Assembly: GCF_015140455.1 (NCBI RefSeq)
Contig: NZ_AP024094.1
Span: 1-64,000 of the forward strand
DNA: 64,000 bases
From: Jeongeupia sp. HS-3
Lineage (GTDB): Bacteria > Pseudomonadota > Gammaproteobacteria > Burkholderiales > Chitinibacteraceae
Direction of reading: 5' to 3'
The stretch's first letter is position 1; each line of letters starts with the position of its first letter. A program made the position numbers and the translations under genes. Below the pieces are notes generated by a model that ran no database searches, was not told the origin of the DNA, and saw only the letters and a program-made list of their open reading frames with translations. Shown here piece by piece: positions 28,442 through 39,082 of this stretch.

Positions 28442-29355
28442 GAAGGCCGGAAGATGAGGTGTTGATCGACGAATTCGTCGATGCGATCTGGCTGGCCGAA
28501 CAATTGGCGACGCACACGGTGAACAGTTATCGACTAGACCTTGGTATTTGGGCCGACTGGCTGAACGAAGCCGGCATTGCGCTGCTTGCCGCTCGCCGCG
28601 ACGATGTGCAGGCATTTCTGGCTCGTCAGGCTCGGACGCTCAAGGCGGCGACACTGGCGCGACGGCTGGCGAGCCTGCGCAAGTTCTATCGCCACTGGCA
28701 ACAGGCCGAGCGTATTGATAAGGATCCGACCGAAACGTTGCGCTCACCCAAACGGGTGCGGCCACTGCCGAAAGTACTGAGCGAAGGGCAGGTTGAGGCG
28801 CTGCTGGCGGCGCCGGATGTCGATCGGCCCGCCGGTTTGCGCGATCGCACCATGCTGGAATTGATGTACGCCACCGGAATGCGAGTTTCCGAGCTGGTCG
28901 CGCTCGGTAGTGATGCCTTGCATCTCGGGGATGGCTATCTCACCGTCCTGCATGGTAAGGGTGACAAGCAGAGACTGGTGCCGGTTGGTGAGATCGCGCA
29001 GGACTGGCTCAAGCGCTATCTGATCGAGGCGCGTGCATTGCTGGTGGCTGGCCGTTTTGCGCCGACGGTGTTCGTCAACCAGCGCGGCGAGCCGATGACC
29101 CGCCAAGGCGCGTGGTACATCATCAAGCAATATGCAGGGGAATCGGGTATCGATGCCGGCAAACTCAGCCCGCATGTGTTGCGCCACGCCTTCGCCACCC
29201 ATCTGCTCGATCATGGCGCCGATTTGCGCATAGTACAAAGCCTGCTCGGCCATGCCGATATCAGCACGACGCAGATTTACACGCATATTGCCCGACAACG
29301 GCTGCAAGCCCTGCATGCGCATCATCCGCGGGGAAAAACGCTTGGCGAGCATTAG
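28438..29355 (+). CDS. xerD: Tyrosine recombinase XerD
   Basis: XerD (305 aa) resolves chromosome dimers at dif together with XerC, under FtsK control. The N-terminal SAM-like core-binding domain (residues 8-95) is followed by the catalytic domain with R149, K174, H246, R249, H272 and the nucleophile Y281 (TTQIYTHIA). The GTG start overlaps the ogt stop (GTGA). It is XerD rather than a phage integrase by its N-terminus LIDEFVDAIWLAEQLATHTV, length and HHPRG ending. No attachment site is evident nearby. Confidence 0.94.
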   Translation: MRRPEDEVLIDEFVDAIWLAEQLATHTVNSYRLDLGIWADWLNEAGIALLAARRDDVQAFLARQARTLKAATLARRLASLRKFYRHWQQAERIDKDPTETLRSPKRVRPLPKVLSEGQVEALLAAPDVDRPAGLRDRTMLELMYATGMRVSELVALGSDALHLGDGYLTVLHGKGDKQRLVPVGEIAQDWLKRYLIEARALLVAGRFAPTVFVNQRGEPMTRQGAWYIIKQYAGESGIDAGKLSPHVLRHAFATHLLDHGADLRIVQSLLGHADISTTQIYTHIARQRLQALHAHHPRGKTLGEH

Positions 29356-29411
29356 CCCCTTAGCATATGCTGGCTTGGTGTAAGCCTAAACGATTAAATC
29401 AGGGAGATATC

Positions 29412-30254
29412 ATGGCAGATTTGAATATTGTTAATACGGGGATGGAGAAAGCCGGGCAGCTGCAAACACTGCTCACCGAATATGCCACCACGGTGGGCGT
29501 GAAACTATTGGCCGCCATAGCCTTTTGGGTGATTGGTCGTTGGCTGATCGGTTTTGCTGTCGGTCTGGTGCAGAAATCGCTGGGAAAGCAGAAGGTTGAT
29601 CCAACCGTGCTGCGTTACGTTGGCTCGGTGATTACCGTCACGCTGAACATCTTGCTGGTCATCGGTATCCTTGGTTACTTCGGCGTGCAGACGACGACCT
29701 TCGCTGCATTGATCGCGGCGCTTGGTCTTGCCGTCGGCATGGCATGGTCGGGTTTGTTGGCCAACTTTGCCGGTGGTGCATTCATCATCGTGCTGCGGCC
29801 GTTCAAGGTGGGTGATTTTGTCAGCGCCGGTGGTGTAACCGGTACCGTTAAGGAGATCGGTCTGTTTTGCACTGTGATCGATACCCCGGACAATGTGCTG
29901 ACGCTGGTGGGTAACAACAAGATTTTCAGCGATACCATCCAGAACTTCACTCACAACCCGTTCCGCCGCGTGGAACTCAAGGCGCAGCTGGCCGGTTCGG
30001 CCGATTATCAGGCTGCAATTGCCGCGTTGAAAGGGCGGATCGCGGCAATTCCGAACGTCTTGGCGGAGCCTGCCGTTGACGTGGAAATCCTCGAGTTCAA
30101 TCTGGTTGGCCCGGTGCTGGCGGTGCGGCCGTACTGCCACAATGACAACTACTGGCAGGTGTATTTCGATACCAACAAGATGATCAAAGACGTGCTGGGT
30201 GCCGATTTCCCGGCGCCAATGCCGGCGCAAACGGTGATTGTGCAGCAGTCTTGA
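29412..30254 (+). CDS. mscS: Small-conductance mechanosensitive channel (MscS family)
   Basis: An MscS-type channel (280 aa) that opens on hypo-osmotic shock. Three N-terminal membrane helices are seen (about 28-50, 67-88, 95-125); the third is Gly/Ala-rich (LGLAVGMAWSGLLANFAGG) as in pore helices. The beta domain begins at RPFKVGDFVSAGGVTGTVKE. AGGGAGAT precedes ATG 29412. A stand-alone unit: a terminator follows and clpA converges. Confidence 0.93.
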   Translation: MADLNIVNTGMEKAGQLQTLLTEYATTVGVKLLAAIAFWVIGRWLIGFAVGLVQKSLGKQKVDPTVLRYVGSVITVTLNILLVIGILGYFGVQTTTFAALIAALGLAVGMAWSGLLANFAGGAFIIVLRPFKVGDFVSAGGVTGTVKEIGLFCTVIDTPDNVLTLVGNNKIFSDTIQNFTHNPFRRVELKAQLAGSADYQAAIAALKGRIAAIPNVLAEPAVDVEILEFNLVGPVLAVRPYCHNDNYWQVYFDTNKMIKDVLGADFPAPMPAQTVIVQQS

Positions 30255-30265
30255 TGCTTCGGCTT

Positions 30266-30309
30266 CCGGCAAAAACAAACCCCGCATCTGCGGGGTTTGT
30301 TTTTGCCGG
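30266..30309. terminator. Bidirectional terminator between mscS and clpA
   Basis: A perfect 21-bp inverted repeat (arms 30266-30286 and 30289-30309) separated by two bases, with the core ACCCCGCA/TGCGGGGT and A/T-rich flanks. It serves the convergent mscS and clpA transcripts. Confidence 0.9.
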
Positions 30310-30323
30310 CTAGCTGGAGAGGA

Positions 30324-32591
30324 TCAAGCCGGGACGGGTTCGGTGATCGGGAAATCGAGCACCACCTTGCCGTCCTCGCCGATGTCGATGGTCACGTCGC
30401 CACCGTGGGTCAGCCGACCGAACAGCAATTCGTCGGCCAGTGCCTTGCGGATGGTGTCCTGGATCAGCCGCGCCATCGGGCGTGCCCCCATCAACGGATC
30501 GAAGCCTTGCTTTGCCAGCATTTCCTTCAGTGCCGGCGTGAAGTGCGCATCGACCTTCTTCTCTTGCAACTGCATCTCCAGCTGCAGCAGGAATTTGTCG
30601 ACCACTTGCAGGATGATTTCGGTCGACAGCGGCGCGAACGGAATCACCGCGTCCAGCCGGTTGCGGAATTCCGGCGTGAATATGCGCTTGATCTCCTGCA
30701 TCTCGTCGCCGGTTTCCTTCTTGGCAGTAAAGCCCATCACCGGCCGGTTCAGGCTCTCGGCGCCGGCATTGGTCGTCATCACCAGGATCACGTTGCGGAA
30801 ATCCGCCTTGCGACCGTTGTTGTCGGTCAGCGTGCCGTGATCCATCACCTGCAACAGCACATTGAAGATGTCCGGATGCGCCTTCTCGATCTCGTCGAGC
30901 AACAGTACCGCATACGGATGCTTGTTGACCGCCTCGGTCATCAGTCCGCCTTGTTCGAAACCGACATAGCCCGGTGGTGCGCCGATCAGCCGGCTGACCG
31001 CGTGGCGCTCCATGTATTCGGACATGTCAAAGCGGATCAGCTCGATGCCGAGCGTATACGCCAACTGGCGCGCTACCTCGGTCTTGCCGACACCGGTCGG
31101 GCCACTGAACAGGAAGGCGCCAATCGGTTTCTGCGGGTTGCCGAGGCCGGCGCGCGCCATCTTGATCGACGTTGCCAGGGCCTCAATCGCCTTGTCCTGG
31201 CCAAACACGACGTTCCGCAAGTCGCGATCGAGTGTTTTCAGCGCGCTCTTGTCATCATTGGAGACGCTCTTGGGCGGGATCCGGGCGATCTTGGAAACGA
31301 TCTCTTCGATCTCGTGCTTGTTGATCGTTTTCTTCTGTTTCGAGCGTGGCAGGATCTTTTGTGCCGCGCCCGCCTCATCGATGACGTCAATGGCTTTGTC
31401 GGGCAGGTGACGGTCGTTGATGTACTTGGCCGACAGCTCGGCTGCGGTGGTCAAGGCCGACAGCGTGTACTTGACGCCATGGTGTTGTTCGAAGCGCTCT
31501 TTCAGTCCCTTGAGAATTTCGATGGTCTGCTGCACCGTCGGTTCGGCCACGTCGATTTTCTGGAAGCGACGCGATAGTGCATTGTCCTTCTCGAAGATGC
31601 CGCGGTACTCGGTATAAGTGGTTGCACCGATGCACTTGAGCGTGCCATTGGACAGCGCGGGTTTGAGCAGATTGGATGCATCCAGCGTACCGCCCGATGC
31701 CGCGCCGGCACCGACGAGGGTATGGATTTCGTCGATGAACAGGATGGCGTTGCGCTCTTCGGTCAGCTGCTTGATCACCGCCTTCAGGCGTTGCTCGAAA
31801 TCGCCGCGATACTTGGTGCCGGCCAGCAGCGCACCCATGTCGAGTGCGTAGACGGTCGCATCGGCGAGGATGTCGGGCACGTCGCCTTCGACGATGCAAC
31901 GTGCCAAGCCTTCGGCGATGGCGGTTTTGCCAACCCCGGCTTCGCCGACCAGCAGCGGGTTGTTCTTACGACGGCGGCAGAGAATTTGTATCACGCGCTC
32001 AAGCTCGGCATCACGGCCGATCAGCGGATCGATCTTGCCCGCCAGCGCCTGCTGGTTGAGGTTCTGGGTGAAGTTCTCCAGTGCCCCGCCTGCGGCGACA
32101 TCGCCCTCGTGCTCCTCGCCGGAGGATTCGGGCTTCGGCGTCGGCTGCGCGCTACCGCCGGCCTTGGCGATGCCGTGCGAGATGAAATTGACCACGTCGA
32201 GTCGGGTGATGCCCTGCTGATGCAGGAAGTACACCGCATGACTGTCTTTCTCTCCGAAGATGGCGACCAGTACATTGGCGCCGGTGACTTCCTTCTTGCC
32301 CGAGCTTTGCACGTGCAAAATCGCACGCTGAATCACGCGCTGGAAGCCGATCGTCGGCTGCGTTTCGACCTCACCCGCGCCCGAGACCACCGGGGTGTGC
32401 TCGGTGACGAAATCGGCCAATTGCCGGCGCAGCTCATCGATATTGGCGCTGCACGCGCGCAATACTTCGGCGGCCGACGGGTTGTCGAGGAGGGCGAGCA
32501 GCAAGTGCTCGACCGTGATGTATTCGTGACGCTTCTGTCTGGCCTCCATGAAGGCCATGTGGAGGCTCACTTCCAGTTCTTGGGCGATCAT
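30324..32591 (-). CDS. clpA: ATP-dependent Clp protease ATP-binding subunit ClpA
   Basis: ClpA (755 aa) unfolds substrates for ClpP. The N domain starts [20 protein letters not shown] and the first AAA module has [15 protein letters not shown] with a [13 protein letters not shown] Walker B. The second has [14 protein letters not shown] and [13 protein letters not shown]. Start at 32591 overlaps the clpS stop by 4 nt. The frame is open seven codons upstream within clpS. clpP is not in the window. Confidence 0.97.
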   Translation of the reverse strand: MIAQELEVSLHMAFMEARQKRHEYITVEHLLLALLDNPSAAEVLRACSANIDELRRQLADFVTEHTPVVSGAGEVETQPTIGFQRVIQRAILHVQSSGKKEVTGANVLVAIFGEKDSHAVYFLHQQGITRLDVVNFISHGIAKAGGSAQPTPKPESSGEEHEGDVAAGGALENFTQNLNQQALAGKIDPLIGRDAELERVIQILCRRRKNNPLLVGEAGVGKTAIAEGLARCIVEGDVPDILADATVYALDMGALLAGTKYRGDFEQRLKAVIKQLTEERNAILFIDEIHTLVGAGAASGGTLDASNLLKPALSNGTLKCIGATTYTEYRGIFEKDNALSRRFQKIDVAEPTVQQTIEILKGLKERFEQHHGVKYTLSALTTAAELSAKYINDRHLPDKAIDVIDEAGAAQKILPRSKQKKTINKHEIEEIVSKIARIPPKSVSNDDKSALKTLDRDLRNVVFGQDKAIEALATSIKMARAGLGNPQKPIGAFLFSGPTGVGKTEVARQLAYTLGIELIRFDMSEYMERHAVSRLIGAPPGYVGFEQGGLMTEAVNKHPYAVLLLDEIEKAHPDIFNVLLQVMDHGTLTDNNGRKADFRNVILVMTTNAGAESLNRPVMGFTAKKETGDEMQEIKRIFTPEFRNRLDAVIPFAPLSTEIILQVVDKFLLQLEMQLQEKKVDAHFTPALKEMLAKQGFDPLMGARPMARLIQDTIRKALADELLFGRLTHGGDVTIDIGEDGKVVLDFPITEPVPA

Positions 32592-32899
32592 TCGTTCACC
32601 TCCATGATGCATTGAAGCGGGTGTTGGTGCTGGTGGGCATACTGGCTCACCTGGCTGACCTTGGTGGCGGCGATGTCTCTGGGGTAAATGCCGCAGATCC
32701 CGCGGCCCTCGTTATGCACTTTGAGCATCACGATCGTTGCTTGTTCAAGCCCCAGTCCGAAAAATTGCTGGAGCACGTCAATGACGAACTCCATCGGGGT
32801 GAAATCGTCGTTGAGCAGTACCACCCGATACATGGGCGGTGGGGCGGCGTGACGCTCCTTGTGTACGAGTTCCGGATCGAGTTGATGCTGTGTCGCCAT
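32588..32899 (-). CDS. clpS: ATP-dependent Clp protease adaptor ClpS
   Basis: ClpS (103 aa) delivers N-degron substrates to ClpA. The conserved [20 protein letters not shown] and [14 protein letters not shown] are seen, and the Asp pair plus Met line the N-degron pocket. It is translationally coupled to clpA (4-nt overlap), the usual arrangement. Confidence 0.96.
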   Translation of the reverse strand: MATQHQLDPELVHKERHAAPPPMYRVVLLNDDFTPMEFVIDVLQQFFGLGLEQATIVMLKVHNEGRGICGIYPRDIAATKVSQVSQYAHQHQHPLQCIMEVNE

Positions 32900-32998
32900 G
32901 ATTTTCCAATTGTCTCCGCTCTTTTATTTTGGTCTTTAAGGAGGGCTTTTCAAGCGTGCCGGGCAAACAACACTCAATAAATCTGCTTTGCGATCTGC

Positions 32999-33028
32999 TT
33001 GACCTGTTTCGTCAATGTCGCGTAAAAA
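32999..33028 (+). promoter_or_regulatory. Predicted promoter and long leader of the cold-shock gene
   Basis: TTGACC (32999-33004) is followed at 18 nt by TAAAAA (33023-33028). A start near 33035 would give a leader of about 120 nt before ATG 33157, as is usual for cold-shock mRNAs whose leaders refold with temperature. I have not folded it. Confidence 0.4.
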
Positions 33029-33156
33029 TGTGCTGTGTTTGATCGACAAGTATCACGCCGTATCGGTATTTCCGCTGCGTTGGTCTTGAGGTCAGGCCTG
33101 AATCCCCCGTAAGGGTGTAATGCGTCAACAAGTTTTATTCTGGAGAAAGACCCCAA

Positions 33157-33360
33157 ATGGCAACGGGTACTGTTAAGTGGTTCAATGATTCCAAGGGCTT
33201 CGGCTTCATCACTCCGGACGAAGGCGGCGAAGACATCTTCGCTCACTTCTCCGCGATCAACATGCCGGGCTTCAAGACCCTCAAAGAAGGCCAGCGCGTG
33301 TCGTTTGAAGTAGCGGCAGGCCCTAAGGGCAAGCAAGCAGCCAACATCCAGAGCGCTTAA
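33157..33360 (+). CDS. Cold-shock protein (CspA family)
   Basis: A 67-aa single cold-shock domain. RNP1 (KGFGFITP, residues 15-22) and RNP2 (DIFAHFSAI) are intact. Proteins of this family act as RNA chaperones. GGAGAAAGA precedes the ATG. Monocistronic, ending in an intrinsic terminator; a leader of over 100 nt lies upstream. Which paralogue this is cannot be told. Confidence 0.95.
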   Translation: MATGTVKWFNDSKGFGFITPDEGGEDIFAHFSAINMPGFKTLKEGQRVSFEVAAGPKGKQAANIQSA

Positions 33361-33378
33361 GCACTCCAGATGTGATGA

Positions 33379-33404
33379 AAACCCCGCTTCGGCGGGGTTT
33401 TTTT
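33379..33404 (+). terminator. Terminator of the cold-shock gene
   Basis: AAACCCCGC (33379-33387), TTCG loop, GCGGGGTTT (33392-33400) and a run of T to 33404. Confidence 0.88.
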
Positions 33405-33439
33405 ATGCTGAAAGTACTGTGATCCGGCGAGCCGCCAAG

Positions 33440-33467
33440 AAAAAACCCCGCCTTGGCGGGGTTTTTT
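33440..33467. terminator. Second terminator, serving icd
   Basis: Perfect 13-bp arms with the core CCCCGCC (33440-33452 and 33455-33467) flanked by six A and six T. It ends 19 nt after the icd stop on the minus strand and can also catch read-through from the cold-shock gene. Confidence 0.85.
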
Positions 33468-33485
33468 GCAGCACATTGCACCGGA

Positions 33486-34715
33486 TTACATCCGGGCAAT
33501 GATTGCCTTGCCGAAAGCGGAGCACGACACTTCTTCAGCGTCGTCCATCAGGCGGGCGAAGTCATAGGTCACGACCTTGTCCTTGATGGTTTTTTCGGTC
33601 GCGGCGATGATCAGATCGGCGGCTTCTTTCCAGCCGATGTGGCGCAGCATCATTTCCGCCGACAGCAGCAGCGAGCCCGGATTGACCTTGTCCTGGCCGG
33701 CGTACTTCGGTGCCGTGCCGTGGGTCGCCTCGAAGCAAGCAATGTTGTCGCTCAGGTTGGCGCCTGGGGCGATGCCGATGCCGCCGACTTGTGCTGCCAG
33801 CGCGTCCGACACGTAGTCGCCGTTCAGGTTCAGCGTGGCGATCACGTCGTATTCGGCCGGGCGCAGCAGGATTTGCTGCAGGAAGGCGTCGGCGATCACG
33901 TCCTTGATGACGATGCCGTTCGGCAGTTGCAGCCACGGGCCGCCATCGACTTCAACGCCACCGAATTCGCGCTTGGCGAGGTCGTAACCCCACTGGCGGA
34001 ACATGCCTTCGGTGAACTTCATGATGTTGCCCTTGTGGACAAGGGTCACGCTCTTGCGGTTGTTGTCGATCGCGTACTGGATCGCCTTGCGCACCAGACG
34101 CTCGGTGCCATCCTTGCTGACCGGCTTGATGCCGATGCTGGACGATTCCGGGAAACGGATCTTCTTGACGCCCATTTCGCCTTGCAGGAAATCGATGACT
34201 TTCTTCGCGTCGGCGGTTTGCGCTTCCCACTCGATGCCGGCGTAGATGTCTTCGGTGTTCTCGCGGAAGATCACCATGTCGGTCAGATCCGGGCGCTTCA
34301 GCGGCGACGGTACGCCGGAGAAGTAACGCACCGGGCGCAGGCAGACGAAGAGGTCGAGTTGCTGACGCAGCGCGACGTTGAGCGAACGGATGCCGCCACC
34401 GATCGGCGTGGCCAGCGGGCCCTTGATCGAGACAACGTATTCTTTCAGTGCGGCGAGGGTTTCTTCCGGCAGGTAGTTGTCGTTGCCGTAAACCTTGGCG
34501 GCCTTCTCGCCACAGTAGATTTCCATCCAGTGGATCTTGCGGCTGCCGCCGTAGCACTTGGCAACGGCTGCGTCGACCACATCCTTCATCACCGGGGTGA
34601 TGTCGACACCAATGCCATCGCCTTCGATGAACGGAATAATCGGATTATCTGGCGTTGCCAGGTTCGGGACGATCTTGGCGCCTTCGGCGGGGACTTGGAT
34701 GTGACTTTGACTCAT
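33486..34715 (-). CDS. icd: Isocitrate dehydrogenase (NADP+)
   Basis: Icd (409 aa) converts isocitrate to 2-oxoglutarate in the TCA cycle. [15 protein letters not shown] is the start at 34715, preceded by AGGAAG; the frame runs 31 codons further upstream across the promoter. The phosphorylatable Ser of the E. coli enzyme is conserved in [13 protein letters not shown], so AceK control is possible. The coenzyme loop [17 protein letters not shown] has the Lys-Tyr pair of NADP-dependent enzymes. Confidence 0.97.
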   Translation of the reverse strand: MSQSHIQVPAEGAKIVPNLATPDNPIIPFIEGDGIGVDITPVMKDVVDAAVAKCYGGSRKIHWMEIYCGEKAAKVYGNDNYLPEETLAALKEYVVSIKGPLATPIGGGIRSLNVALRQQLDLFVCLRPVRYFSGVPSPLKRPDLTDMVIFRENTEDIYAGIEWEAQTADAKKVIDFLQGEMGVKKIRFPESSSIGIKPVSKDGTERLVRKAIQYAIDNNRKSVTLVHKGNIMKFTEGMFRQWGYDLAKREFGGVEVDGGPWLQLPNGIVIKDVIADAFLQQILLRPAEYDVIATLNLNGDYVSDALAAQVGGIGIAPGANLSDNIACFEATHGTAPKYAGQDKVNPGSLLLSAEMMLRHIGWKEAADLIIAATEKTIKDKVVTYDFARLMDDAEEVSCSAFGKAIIARM

Positions 34716-34773
34716 CGCGGGCTTCCTGCGGATGGGGTTATGACAATGCTGTAACAGCAGCAGACAAACTACG

Positions 34774-34802
34774 ATTATGGCGTGAAGATTCACGTCATGC
34801 AA
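34774..34802 (-). promoter_or_regulatory. Predicted icd promoter with palindrome in its spacer
   Basis: On the minus strand TTGCAT (34802-34797) and CATAAT (34779-34774) are 17 nt apart. The spacer holds CGTGAA-GA-TTCACG (34781-34794), a perfect 6+2+6 palindrome placed where a repressor would block polymerase. No factor can be assigned. Confidence 0.5.
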
Positions 34803-34837
34803 AGGCAACTGCTTAAATCAAGCGGTAAAATCAGTGC

Positions 34838-35461
34838 ATGGCTCGTTTAATTCTGCTTAATAAACCCTATGGCGTGATCTGTCAGTTCTCGCCCAGCCCA
34901 CCGCACCAGTCGCTGGCCGACTATCTGGACGTGCCGGATGTCTACCCGGCGGGCCGGCTCGATACCGATTCGGAAGGACTGCTGCTGCTGACCGATTCGG
35001 GTGCCTTGCAGGCGCGGATTGCCGATCCCAAACACAAGTTGCCCAAAACCTACTGGGTGCAAGTCGATGGTGCGCCGGGCGATGCGGATCTGGAGCCGCT
35101 GCGCTGCGGCGTTGATCTGGGCGACTTCGTGACCAAGCCGGCGCAGGTGCGCGTGATCGCCGAGCCGCCCGGTCTGTGGCCGCGGACGCCGCCGGTGCGG
35201 TTCCGCGCGGCGATTCCGACTTCGTGGGTGGAAATCATCATTGCCGAGGGTAAAAACCGGCAGGTGCGGCGAATGACCGCCAAGGTTGGCTTTCCGACCT
35301 TGCGGCTGATTCGTGCCGCGATTGGCGAGTACACCCTGGCCGGGCTGGCACCAGGGCAATGGCACGAGTTGCGCGTTGCGGCACCTAAACCGCCGGCACC
35401 GGTGGCCGCGCCGGGACGGCCGAAGCAGCGCGGCCGGCGTGGCCCTAACAAGGTGCGCTAA
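34838..35461 (+). CDS. rluE: 23S rRNA pseudouridine synthase (RluE-like)
   Basis: A 207-aa RsuA-family pseudouridine synthase. The catalytic Asp is in PAGRLDTDSEGLLLLTDSG, and GKNRQVRRMTAKVGFPTLRL is the family C-terminal motif. RluE makes pseudouridine 2457 in E. coli 23S rRNA and is likewise divergent from icd there, which supports the name. There is no N-terminal S4 domain, as expected for RluE. A basic tail (GRPKQRGRRGPNKVR) ends the protein. A TAAAAT box lies just 7 nt before the ATG, so the mRNA may be nearly leaderless. Confidence 0.88.
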   Translation: MARLILLNKPYGVICQFSPSPPHQSLADYLDVPDVYPAGRLDTDSEGLLLLTDSGALQARIADPKHKLPKTYWVQVDGAPGDADLEPLRCGVDLGDFVTKPAQVRVIAEPPGLWPRTPPVRFRAAIPTSWVEIIIAEGKNRQVRRMTAKVGFPTLRLIRAAIGEYTLAGLAPGQWHELRVAAPKPPAPVAAPGRPKQRGRRGPNKVR

Positions 35462-35614
35462 CCCGCACAGCGGGCACCGAAGGCCGACAGTTGCTGACGT
35501 TGGAATGACGAATGCCGATGGAATGAACGCAGGAACCCTCCTGCTTGTGGCGGATGTGCATACAGCTTTGATTTTTAGCGCTAATTTACTGTTTTCCCTT
35601 ATGGCATAAGTCAT

Positions 35615-35636
35615 CGCCCGACCGGATAGTCGGGCG
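35615..35636. repeat. Hairpin upstream of the chemoreceptor gene
   Basis: CGCCCGAC (35615-35622) and GTCGGGCG (35629-35636) form an 8-bp stem with a 6-nt loop, without a T-tract. It is in the 243-nt gap between rluE and the chemoreceptor. No flagellar (sigma28) promoter consensus was convincing in that gap. Confidence 0.4.
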
Positions 35637-35704
35637 GCGATATCTGCTGGCAAGAGCTGCCCGGGACAGGTGCAGGCACCAGTGGACGCACCGAGGGGAA
35701 GACG

Positions 35705-37333
35705 ATGAATATGCTGATGGCCTGGCGGGTACGTACCCGTTTGTTGGTTTTGAGTGGTTTGGCAGTGCTGGGCATGATTCTGCTTTGCGCATTGAACCTG
35801 ATGGATGAGCGGCAGATCCTGTTGCAGGATCGGATGGCCAAGGTCAAAAGTCAGGCGGAGACGGCTGCCGGGGTGATTGAGCATTACCGCGCGCTGAGCC
35901 AGAAAGGGGCGATGTCGGTGGCGGACGCGCAAAAGGGCGCTGTTGAAACCTTGCGGCAAGTCCGTTACGAGAAAAGCGAATACTTCTTCATTTTCGATAC
36001 CGATCAGGTGTATCGCTTGCAGCCGGTCAAGCCGGAGTTTGAAGGCCAGAACAAGGGCGACATGAAGGACAGCAATGGCAAGTTGCTGATGAAGGAGCTG
36101 ACGGCGGCGGCCCAGCAAGGAGGCGGCTTTGTCGATTACTACTTTGCCAAACCCGGTGAGGATCAGCCGCAACCCAAAGTCTCCTACGCCACGCTGATTC
36201 CAGGATGGAACTGGGTCGTGGGAACCGGGGTTTATCTCGACGATGTTGAGCGTGAGTTCAAACAGAGCTTGCTCTGGGGCATCGGCAAGCTGCTGCTGCT
36301 GGCTTGCGGGGTTGCCATCGTGGCGCTGCTGATCACCCGCAGCATCGTGCGCCAGCTGGGGGGTGAGCCCAAGGATGGCATCGCCATCATGCGCCGCGTT
36401 GCCGAAGGGGATTTGCAGGTGGAGATCGCCGATGCGCCGGCCGGGAGCATGCTGGCCTCGCTCGGCGAGATGGTGCAGGGCTTGCGCGGTGCGATGCGCA
36501 ATGTGCGCGATGATGCTGCGCTGCTGAGTCGCCAGGCCTCGCAGATCGCCAATTCAAGCCGCGAGATTTCGCTGGCCGCCAGCCGCCAGGCCGATGCCAC
36601 CACGTCGATGGCGGCGGCGATGGAAGAGCTGACCGTCAGCATCAATCATATTTCCGATAGCTCGAATGTGACCGAGCAGACCTCCCGTCAGGCGACCGAG
36701 TTGGCGCAGACCGGAGTCGGCCAGGTGACTGCTGCCACCAGCACCATGGAGAACATTGCCAGCAGCGTCACGCTGGCGACCGGGCAGATTCGCCAGCTCG
36801 ATAGCAAGGCGCGCGAGATTTCCAGTATCGCCGCCGTGATCAAGGACATCGCCGGTCAGACCAATCTGCTGGCGCTGAATGCCGCGATCGAAGCCGCGCG
36901 CGCTGGCGAGCAGGGACGCGGTTTTGCCGTGGTCGCCGATGAAGTGCGCAAGCTGGCGGAACGGACGGCCAGCGCGACGGTGGACATCGAGCAGATGCTG
37001 ACTGCCATCCAGAGTGAAACGGTGGTCGTGGCCGAGGTCATGGACGAGGCGATTCCACAGGTGGTGCGCGGGGTCGAGTTGTCCCGCAACGTCGCCGAGT
37101 CGCTTGATCGTATCCATCGCGGTGCGGAATCCACGCTGACGCACCTGCACGAAGTGGCTTCCGCCACGCGGGAGCAGAGCCTGGCCAGCAATAGCATCGC
37201 ATCGCGGGTGGAGGATATTTCGCAGATGGTTGAGGAAACCAGCACCTCGATCCGGCATACGGCCGATAACGCCGGCGAAGTCGAGCAAATCGCCGGCCGG
37301 CTCAATGAGCTGGTGGGCCGGTTCCGGGTTTAG
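35705..37333 (+). CDS. Methyl-accepting chemotaxis protein with Cache sensor
   Basis: A 542-aa chemoreceptor. TM1 covers about residues 12-32, the periplasmic part (33-189) is a single Cache-like domain ([31 protein letters not shown]), TM2 is about 190-211, and a HAMP-like linker follows. The signalling hairpin tip is [20 protein letters not shown]. No C-terminal CheR-docking pentapeptide is present. The ligand is unknown; sCache domains often bind small organic acids. It interrupts the conserved rluE-nudJ neighbourhood, suggesting later insertion. Confidence 0.93.
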   Translation: MNMLMAWRVRTRLLVLSGLAVLGMILLCALNLMDERQILLQDRMAKVKSQAETAAGVIEHYRALSQKGAMSVADAQKGAVETLRQVRYEKSEYFFIFDTDQVYRLQPVKPEFEGQNKGDMKDSNGKLLMKELTAAAQQGGGFVDYYFAKPGEDQPQPKVSYATLIPGWNWVVGTGVYLDDVEREFKQSLLWGIGKLLLLACGVAIVALLITRSIVRQLGGEPKDGIAIMRRVAEGDLQVEIADAPAGSMLASLGEMVQGLRGAMRNVRDDAALLSRQASQIANSSREISLAASRQADATTSMAAAMEELTVSINHISDSSNVTEQTSRQATELAQTGVGQVTAATSTMENIASSVTLATGQIRQLDSKAREISSIAAVIKDIAGQTNLLALNAAIEAARAGEQGRGFAVVADEVRKLAERTASATVDIEQMLTAIQSETVVVAEVMDEAIPQVVRGVELSRNVAESLDRIHRGAESTLTHLHEVASATREQSLASNSIASRVEDISQMVEETSTSIRHTADNAGEVEQIAGRLNELVGRFRV

Positions 37334-37473
37334 CGCCTGCTGGAGGCGGTGCATCAGCTGGGGCAGCCACCCGGATGCATCGCTGCACTTGCTGCTGGCG
37401 CGGGCGGTACTGGGTCGGCGTGGGGCTGGGGAAAATCGGGTAAAATTCTGTTTTGCTTGAAGAATCGGCTTGT

Positions 37474-37938
37474 ATGTGGAAACCCAATGCCACCGTCGCG
37501 GCGGTGATCGAGCGCGACGGCAAGTTCTTGCTGGTCGAGGAACGCATCCTCGGCGAAAAAAGACTGAATCAGCCTGCCGGCCATGTCGAACACGGTGAAT
37601 CGATACTCGCCGCTGCGGTGCGTGAAACGCTGGAAGAAACCGCGCACCACTTCGTGCCGACGTCGCTGGTCGGCGTTTATCAGTGGAGTCCGCCGCAGCA
37701 GCCCGAGCTGACGTATCTGCGCTTTGCCTTCGCCGGCGACGTCACTGGCGTCGAGCCGGCGCGTGCGCTCGACGACGGGATCGAGGCGGCGGTGTGGTTG
37801 AGCCGTGACGAGATCGTCGCCCGCGCCGGCGAGCACCGCAGCCCGCTGTTGCTGGCGTGCATCGACGATTACCTGGCCGGCAAGCGCTATCCGCTTGAAC
37901 TGCTGCGCGATTTCGATCGCAGCCCGGAGGCGGCATGA
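37474..37938 (+). CDS. nudJ: Nudix phosphatase NudJ
   Basis: NudJ (154 aa) hydrolyses thiamine pyrophosphate precursors and nucleoside di- and triphosphates in E. coli. The Nudix box spans [20 protein letters not shown]. The start [20 protein letters not shown] at ATG 37474 matches the family; seven codons upstream are readable from a TTG and there is no strong Shine-Dalgarno. It overlaps mnmA by 4 nt, as in gammaproteobacteria, where nudJ also precedes mnmA. Confidence 0.9.
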   Translation: MWKPNATVAAVIERDGKFLLVEERILGEKRLNQPAGHVEHGESILAAAVRETLEETAHHFVPTSLVGVYQWSPPQQPELTYLRFAFAGDVTGVEPARALDDGIEAAVWLSRDEIVARAGEHRSPLLLACIDDYLAGKRYPLELLRDFDRSPEAA

Positions 37939-39011
37939 GCGAGCGCAGCAAGATTGTCGTGGGTCTCTCCGGCGGCGTCGATTCGTCGGTCACCGCGCAC
38001 CTGCTCAAGGCGCAGGGCTTTGCAGTGCATGGCGTGTTCATGCAGAACTGGGAAGACGACAACAACGACGAATACTGTTCGATCAAGGAAGACGCGATGG
38101 ACGCCATCGCGGTCGCCGATCTGCTCGGTATCGACATCGAACTCGTCAACTTCGCCAAGGAATACAAGGACCGGGTCTTCAGCTATTTCCTCGCCGAGTA
38201 CTCGGCCGGTCGCACGCCGAACCCGGACATCCTCTGCAATAGCGAAATCAAGTTCAAATGCTTCCTCGATTACGCGATCGAGCTTGGTGGCGCCAAGATG
38301 GCGACCGGCCATTATTGTGGCAACCGCGTCCGCGCCGATGGTCGTACCGAGCTGATCCGTGCGGCCGACCAGAGCAAGGACCAGACCTACTTCCTGTACC
38401 GGCTGAGCCAGGCGCAGGTGAGCCAGGCGGTGTTCCCGCTGGGCGGGCTGCAAAAATCCGAGGTGCGCCGCATCGCCGAGGAAATCGGCCTGCACAATGC
38501 CAGGAAGAAGGACAGCACCGGCATCTGCTTTATCGGCGAGCGGCCGTTCCGCGACTTCCTCAACCGCTATCTACCCAAGGTGCCGGGCAAGATGGTGACG
38601 CCGGAAGGCAAGCTCATGGGCGAGCACATGGGTTTGATGTATTACACCCTAGGCCAACGCTCGGGGCTGGGAATCGGCGGCGATAAATCCGGTAGCGGCG
38701 AGCCGTGGTTCGTCGGCGGCAAGGACATGGCCAGCAACACGCTGATCGTCGTGCAGGGCCATGATCATCCCTTGCTGCTGCAGTCGACGCTGGTCGCCAA
38801 GGATTGCTCGTGGATTCTCGGCGAAGCACCGGCCGAAGGCCGCTATACCGCCAAGACCCGCTATCGCCAGCAGGATGCCGGCTGCGTGCTGCGCTATGTT
38901 GACGGTGGGGTCGAGCTGAGCTTCGACGCGCCGCAATGGGCCGTTACGCCTGGGCAGTCGATGGTGCTTTACAGTGGCGATGTCTGCCTGGGCGGCGGGA
39001 TCATCCAGTAG
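37935..39011 (+). CDS. mnmA: tRNA-specific 2-thiouridylase MnmA
   Basis: MnmA (358 aa) thiolates U34 of tRNA for Lys, Glu and Gln. The ATP-pyrophosphatase loop [14 protein letters not shown] (about 12-25) and both catalytic Cys are present, in [15 protein letters not shown] and [17 protein letters not shown] overlap with nudJ. An intrinsic terminator begins 29 nt after the stop. Confidence 0.97.
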   Translation: MSERSKIVVGLSGGVDSSVTAHLLKAQGFAVHGVFMQNWEDDNNDEYCSIKEDAMDAIAVADLLGIDIELVNFAKEYKDRVFSYFLAEYSAGRTPNPDILCNSEIKFKCFLDYAIELGGAKMATGHYCGNRVRADGRTELIRAADQSKDQTYFLYRLSQAQVSQAVFPLGGLQKSEVRRIAEEIGLHNARKKDSTGICFIGERPFRDFLNRYLPKVPGKMVTPEGKLMGEHMGLMYYTLGQRSGLGIGGDKSGSGEPWFVGGKDMASNTLIVVQGHDHPLLLQSTLVAKDCSWILGEAPAEGRYTAKTRYRQQDAGCVLRYVDGGVELSFDAPQWAVTPGQSMVLYSGDVCLGGGIIQ

Positions 39012-39040
39012 CCGCACGCGCAGTCGCCGCACTCAAATGG

Positions 39041-39065
39041 AACGGACGCCTTGGCGTCCGTTTTT
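39041..39065 (+). terminator. Terminator after mnmA
   Basis: AACGGACGCC (39041-39050), a TT loop and GGCGTCCGTT (39053-39062) are followed by T to 39065. Confidence 0.88.
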
Positions 39066-39082
39066 ACATCTCGGTGAGTTCG

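Noticed and set aside
28438-29355. Integrase of a mobile element
   Set aside because: Length, N-terminal core-binding domain and HHPRG ending match housekeeping XerD, and no attachment site or cargo genes are present.
35462-35704. Flagellar sigma28 promoter for the chemoreceptor
   Set aside because: TAAG at 35607 followed by GGATAG does not have the right spacing or sequence for TAAA-N15-GCCGATAA.
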